Shown piece after piece: positions 4,939 to 8,021 of a DNA stretch of 8,021 bases (the first letter of the stretch is position 1; every line of letters starts with the position of its first letter). The notes beneath the pieces are model-generated. The model was not told the origin of the DNA, did not search any database, and was given only the letters and a program-made list of their open reading frames with translations. A program made the translations under genes and the position numbers. Source of the DNA: Firmicutes bacterium CAG:110 (GTDB taxonomy: Bacteria; Bacillota; Clostridia; Oscillospirales; Oscillospiraceae); the NCBI GenBank assembly GCA_000434635.1, contig HF988116.1:3397-11417 (forward strand). Direction: 5' to 3'.

Positions 4939-7269
4939 ATGGGGAGGAAGAAGCGGGAATTTAACCGTCTGCGGCTGGACAGCGGCCAGCACAGGCGCAT
5001 CATGCTGGTATCCGCATTGCTGGGGGCGCTGGCCTTCCTGCCGGTGGGGCTGCGGCTGTACAGCCTGATGGTGACGAACTACGATTATTATTCCTCCCTC
5101 GCTCTGCGCAACCAGACCCGCACGACGACGGTGACCGCCGACCGGGGGGACATCTTCGACCGGAATATGAATATTCTGGCGACCTCCGTCAGCGTGGAGA
5201 ATGTGTACCTCGACCCTCACGAGCTGAAGCAGTCCAAGGCGGACATTCCCGAAATTGCCCGGACGCTGGGAGAAATTCTGGGAAAAGACCCCGCCTGGAT
5301 CGAGGAACAGGCGGCGGACATCAAACGTCGCTACAAGCAGGTCGGCACCCGCATTGACGAGGAGACTGCCGGAACAATCCGGGATTACATCAATGAAAAG
5401 TGCATTTCCGGCATCCATCTGGAACCCACGTCCCAGCGGGTCTACCCCTATGAAACGCTGGCGGCGCAGGTCGTCGGCTTCACCAACGCATCCAACGAGG
5501 GCTGTGAAGGGGTGGAGGCCGCTTACAACAGCTTCCTCGCGGGCAGCACGGGCAGAGTCATCACCACAAAGGGCAATAACGAAATGGATATGCCCTTTTC
5601 CTATGAAAACTACGTTTCCTCCCGGCAGGGGGACAGCGTAATTCTGACACTGGACGCCACGGTGCAGGCGTGCCTTGAAAAGCAGCTTTCTGCCGCCATT
5701 GCCCGCTATGATGTCCAGAACGGTGCGTTCGGGCTGGTGATGAACTGCAAGACGGGAGAAATCCTCGCCATGGCCACGCTGGGCAGCTATGACCCCAACA
5801 ACTATCTGGAAATCGCCGACGAGGGAACGGCGGCGCAACTGGAAGAAATGAAACGGGTCTACCTCGCCGAGCCGGAGGGGAGCGAAGCCTACGAGGCTGG
5901 GAAGACGGCCTATGGGGAAGCCCTCTCCGCCGCCCGATTGAAGCAGTGGCGCAACCGGGTGATCTCCGACGGCTATGAGCCGGGGTCAACCTTCAAGGTG
6001 CTTACCATGTCGGCGGCGCTGGACTGCGGCGCGATCGACCTGAATACCCCTTTCCACTGCTCCGGTTCTGAGCAGATTCCGGGACGTGCCCAGCGGCTCC
6101 ACTGCTGGCGCTCCACGGGACACGGGGCGGAAAAAACGCCTCAGGCGCTGCAAAATTCCTGCAACATCGCCTTCGCCCACATCGCCCTGAAGCTGGGCGG
6201 GGAGCGGTTTTATGAATACGTCAAAAACTTTGGAGTGCTGGAAAAAACCGGCATCGACCTCGCGGGAGAGAGCAAGGGCGTCTTTTTCGACAAGGCGCTG
6301 GTCACGGACACGGACAAATGGGGCACGGCGTCCCTGACCTCCGGTTCTTTCGGCCAGACTTTTAAGATCACCCCCCTGCAGCTGGTGCGGGCGATTTCGT
6401 CCGTGGTCAACGGCGGGCAGCTGATGGAGCCGTACATCGTCTCGGAGATTCTGGACGCCGACGGCAATACGGTGATGAAGGCGGAGCCGACGGTGGTGCG
6501 CAGAACCATTTCTGAGGAGACCTCCGACACCATGCGCACCCTCATTGAGTCCGTCGTTACGGAGGGAACGGCAAAAAATGCCAAAGTTGCCGGGTTTTCC
6601 ATCGGCGGAAAGACCGGAACCAGTGAAAAAATTGACGTTTTTGACGAGAATGGCCAGCGCGTGCAGGATAAAATCGTATCTTTTGTGGGGATTGCGCCTA
6701 TGGACGATCCGGAGTATATTATACTTGCCGCATTGGATACACCGTCCCGGACAACGGGAATTTACATTTCCGGCGGCGTCATGGCGGCGCCCACCGTGGG
6801 CGCGGTGATGGCGGACGTGCTGCCATACTTAGGCGTGAAGCAGTCCTTTTCCGAGGACGATATCGCGGGAAAGCAGATCGTCATGGAAGACCTGACCGGC
6901 ATGACGGCGAAGGATGCCCAGACGCTTCTGAAAAAAGAAGGGCTGACGGCGGCAATTTCCGGCAGCGGCGAAACGGTGACGGGGCAGATCCCGTCTCCCG
7001 GACAGACCGTTCCCGGGGGAAGCCAGGTGCTTCTGTTTCTGGGGCAGACCCCGGAGCCGGAAACGGTGAAGGTCCCCGATTTTTACGGCATGAACCGTCA
7101 GCAGGCCAGCGACGCCGCGGGCGCGCTGGGGCTGTACATTCTGGTGACGGGGAACGATGAAATTTCCACCGGCGTGACCGTGACGGCGCAGAACGTGGCC
7201 AAGGATACCGAGGTTCCCGCGGGAACGACGATCACGCTGGTATTCGCGGATACCGCGGCCAGAGACTGA
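4939..7269 (+). CDS. Class B penicillin-binding protein with two PASTA domains (FtsI/PBP2B/SpoVD type, 776 aa)
   Basis: This membrane-anchored D,D-transpeptidase cross-links peptidoglycan, most likely at the septum. A basic cytoplasmic N-terminus is followed by one membrane anchor (about 21-45). The dimerisation/pedestal domain starts with ADRGDIFDRN (67-76), the RGxIxDRNG-like motif of class B PBPs. The transpeptidase domain has catalytic S350 in STFK (350-353), SCN (407-409) and KTGTS (558-562). Two PASTA domains follow (about 646-702 and 709-769). B. subtilis PBP2B has two PASTA domains and SpoVD has one, while the region with QWRNRVISDGYEPGS (336-350) looks SpoVD-like, so division and sporulation roles cannot be told apart from sequence alone. 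The start ATG follows GGAAAGG (4922-4928). It lies between ftsL and murE, with 15 bp before murE. Confidence 0.92.
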   Translation: MGRKKREFNRLRLDSGQHRRIMLVSALLGALAFLPVGLRLYSLMVTNYDYYSSLALRNQTRTTTVTADRGDIFDRNMNILATSVSVENVYLDPHELKQSKADIPEIARTLGEILGKDPAWIEEQAADIKRRYKQVGTRIDEETAGTIRDYINEKCISGIHLEPTSQRVYPYETLAAQVVGFTNASNEGCEGVEAAYNSFLAGSTGRVITTKGNNEMDMPFSYENYVSSRQGDSVILTLDATVQACLEKQLSAAIARYDVQNGAFGLVMNCKTGEILAMATLGSYDPNNYLEIADEGTAAQLEEMKRVYLAEPEGSEAYEAGKTAYGEALSAARLKQWRNRVISDGYEPGSTFKVLTMSAALDCGAIDLNTPFHCSGSEQIPGRAQRLHCWRSTGHGAEKTPQALQNSCNIAFAHIALKLGGERFYEYVKNFGVLEKTGIDLAGESKGVFFDKALVTDTDKWGTASLTSGSFGQTFKITPLQLVRAISSVVNGGQLMEPYIVSEILDADGNTVMKAEPTVVRRTISEETSDTMRTLIESVVTEGTAKNAKVAGFSIGGKTGTSEKIDVFDENGQRVQDKIVSFVGIAPMDDPEYIILAALDTPSRTTGIYISGGVMAAPTVGAVMADVLPYLGVKQSFSEDDIAGKQIVMEDLTGMTAKDAQTLLKKEGLTAAISGSGETVTGQIPSPGQTVPGGSQVLLFLGQTPEPETVKVPDFYGMNRQQASDAAGALGLYILVTGNDEISTGVTVTAQNVAKDTEVPAGTTITLVFADTAARD

Positions 7270-7284
7270 CAACGGAGGATAAAT

Positions 7285-8021
7285 ATGAAGCTGAAGGAAC
7301 TTTTGACGGGCATTTCCGTTCTGGAATGCACCGCGGACCCGGAGCTTGAAATCAAAGAGATTTTCTACGATTCCCGGAAGGTGACCCCGGGCAGCCTGTT
7401 TGTGGCCGTGTCCGGCTTTGCTGCCGACGGAAATAAATTTATTCCCATGGCAGCGGAAAAGGGCGCGGCGGCGGTGGTCACGGCGAAGAAGCCGGAGACG
7501 GATATTCCCTATGTTCTGGTGGAATCCGACCGGCTGGCGCTGGCGCTGCTGGGGTGTAATTTCTTTGGCCGCCCGGCGGAGCATATGACCATGATCGGCA
7601 TTACCGGCACCAACGGAAAAACGTCCTCCACGCTTCTATTAAAGCAGGTTCTGGAAACCTGTCTGGGGGCGAAGGTGGGGCTGATCGGCACCATGGCCAA
7701 TATGATCGGGCAGGAGACCATCCCCACCGAGCGAACCACCCCGGAGAGCTTTGAATTGCAGGCGCTGTTCGCAAAAATGCGGGACGCGGGCTGCACCCAT
7801 GTGGTGATGGAGGTTTCCAGCCACGCCATTTCCTTGGAGCGCATCGGCGGCATTCATTTTGACGTCGCCGCCTTTACCAACCTGACGGAAGACCATCTGG
7901 ACTTCCACAAGACCATGGACGCCTATTGCGAAGCCAAGGCCGAGCTGTTCCGCCGCTGCCGTCTGGCGGTCGTCAATGCGGACGACAGCTATTCGGACAG
8001 GATTCTCGCGGCGGCCGCCTG
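7285..8021 (+). CDS. murE: UDP-N-acetylmuramyl-tripeptide synthetase MurE, N-terminal part (245 aa, runs off the window)
   Basis: MurE is a cytoplasmic ATP-dependent ligase that adds the third amino acid to UDP-MurNAc-L-Ala-D-Glu. The visible part starts at ATG 7285, 6 nt after GGAGG (7274-7278). It shows the substrate-binding N-terminal domain with YDSRKVTPGSLFVA (28-41), then the ATP loop GITGTNGKTSS (105-115), TTPES (151-155), EVSSHA (176-181), NLTEDHLDFH (199-208) and the AKAELF segment (217-222), whose K218 corresponds to the carbamylated lysine of Mur ligases. About half of the usual 480-500 residues are missing because the window ends. The DNPR-type motif that separates diaminopimelate from lysine specificity is in the missing part, so the amino acid added cannot be stated. 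Confidence 0.95.
   Translation, partial: MKLKELLTGISVLECTADPELEIKEIFYDSRKVTPGSLFVAVSGFAADGNKFIPMAAEKGAAAVVTAKKPETDIPYVLVESDRLALALLGCNFFGRPAEHMTMIGITGTNGKTSSTLLLKQVLETCLGAKVGLIGTMANMIGQETIPTERTTPESFELQALFAKMRDAGCTHVVMEVSSHAISLERIGGIHFDVAAFTNLTEDHLDFHKTMDAYCEAKAELFRRCRLAVVNADDSYSDRILAAAA

Noticed and set aside
1..8021. CRISPR array, tRNA or rRNA gene, insertion sequence, prophage or defence gene
   Set aside because: No spaced repeat array, no tRNA-like cloverleaf, no transposase or integrase frame and no defence family were recognised; all sizeable coding regions are housekeeping genes.

Overview
This 8-kb window is moderately high in G+C and is read almost entirely on the + strand. It holds the start of a Gram-positive division and cell wall (dcw) cluster, preceded by a Clp ATPase gene and a divergent ferredoxin gene. 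A clostridial 2[4Fe-4S] ferredoxin, a ClpC-type unfoldase, the order mraZ-rsmH-ftsL-PBP(PASTA)-murE and strong Shine-Dalgarno sites together suggest an anaerobic Firmicute of class Clostridia. The G+C-rich codon use and the Lys-rich FtsL-like protein would fit the Oscillospiraceae (Flavonifractor/Oscillibacter type). That placement is inference; nothing in the window proves it.

Layout. Positions 38-208 (-) encode a 56-aa ferredoxin with a good sigma-A-type promoter. A 182-bp divergent spacer follows, then a ClpC-like AAA+ unfoldase at 391-2709 with both ATPase modules and an LGF ClpP-docking tripeptide. A 208-bp spacer (2710-2917) carries a possible terminator, a clear promoter (TTGATT-17-TATACT) and four helically phased GG-core repeats that look like a MraZ operator. 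From 2918 to the window end the genes are mraZ, rsmH (4-bp overlap with mraZ), an FtsL/DivIC-like membrane protein, a class B penicillin-binding protein with two PASTA domains, and the N-terminal 245 residues of murE. No gene-free stretch exceeds 300 bp.

How the genes work together. MraZ is the cluster's transcription factor and probably controls its own promoter. RsmH methylates 16S rRNA. The FtsL-like protein and the class B PBP are septal partners: FtsL-type proteins scaffold and activate the divisome, and the PBP cross-links septal (or spore cortex) peptidoglycan. MurE makes the UDP-MurNAc-tripeptide precursor. ClpC and ferredoxin are neighbours without an obvious functional link to division.

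No novel multi-gene system is visible; the gene content is conventional. The items most worth a second look are non-coding: the phased repeat array in front of mraZ, and a large stable hairpin in the 125-bp spacer between ftsL and the PBP gene, where such operons are usually tightly packed.
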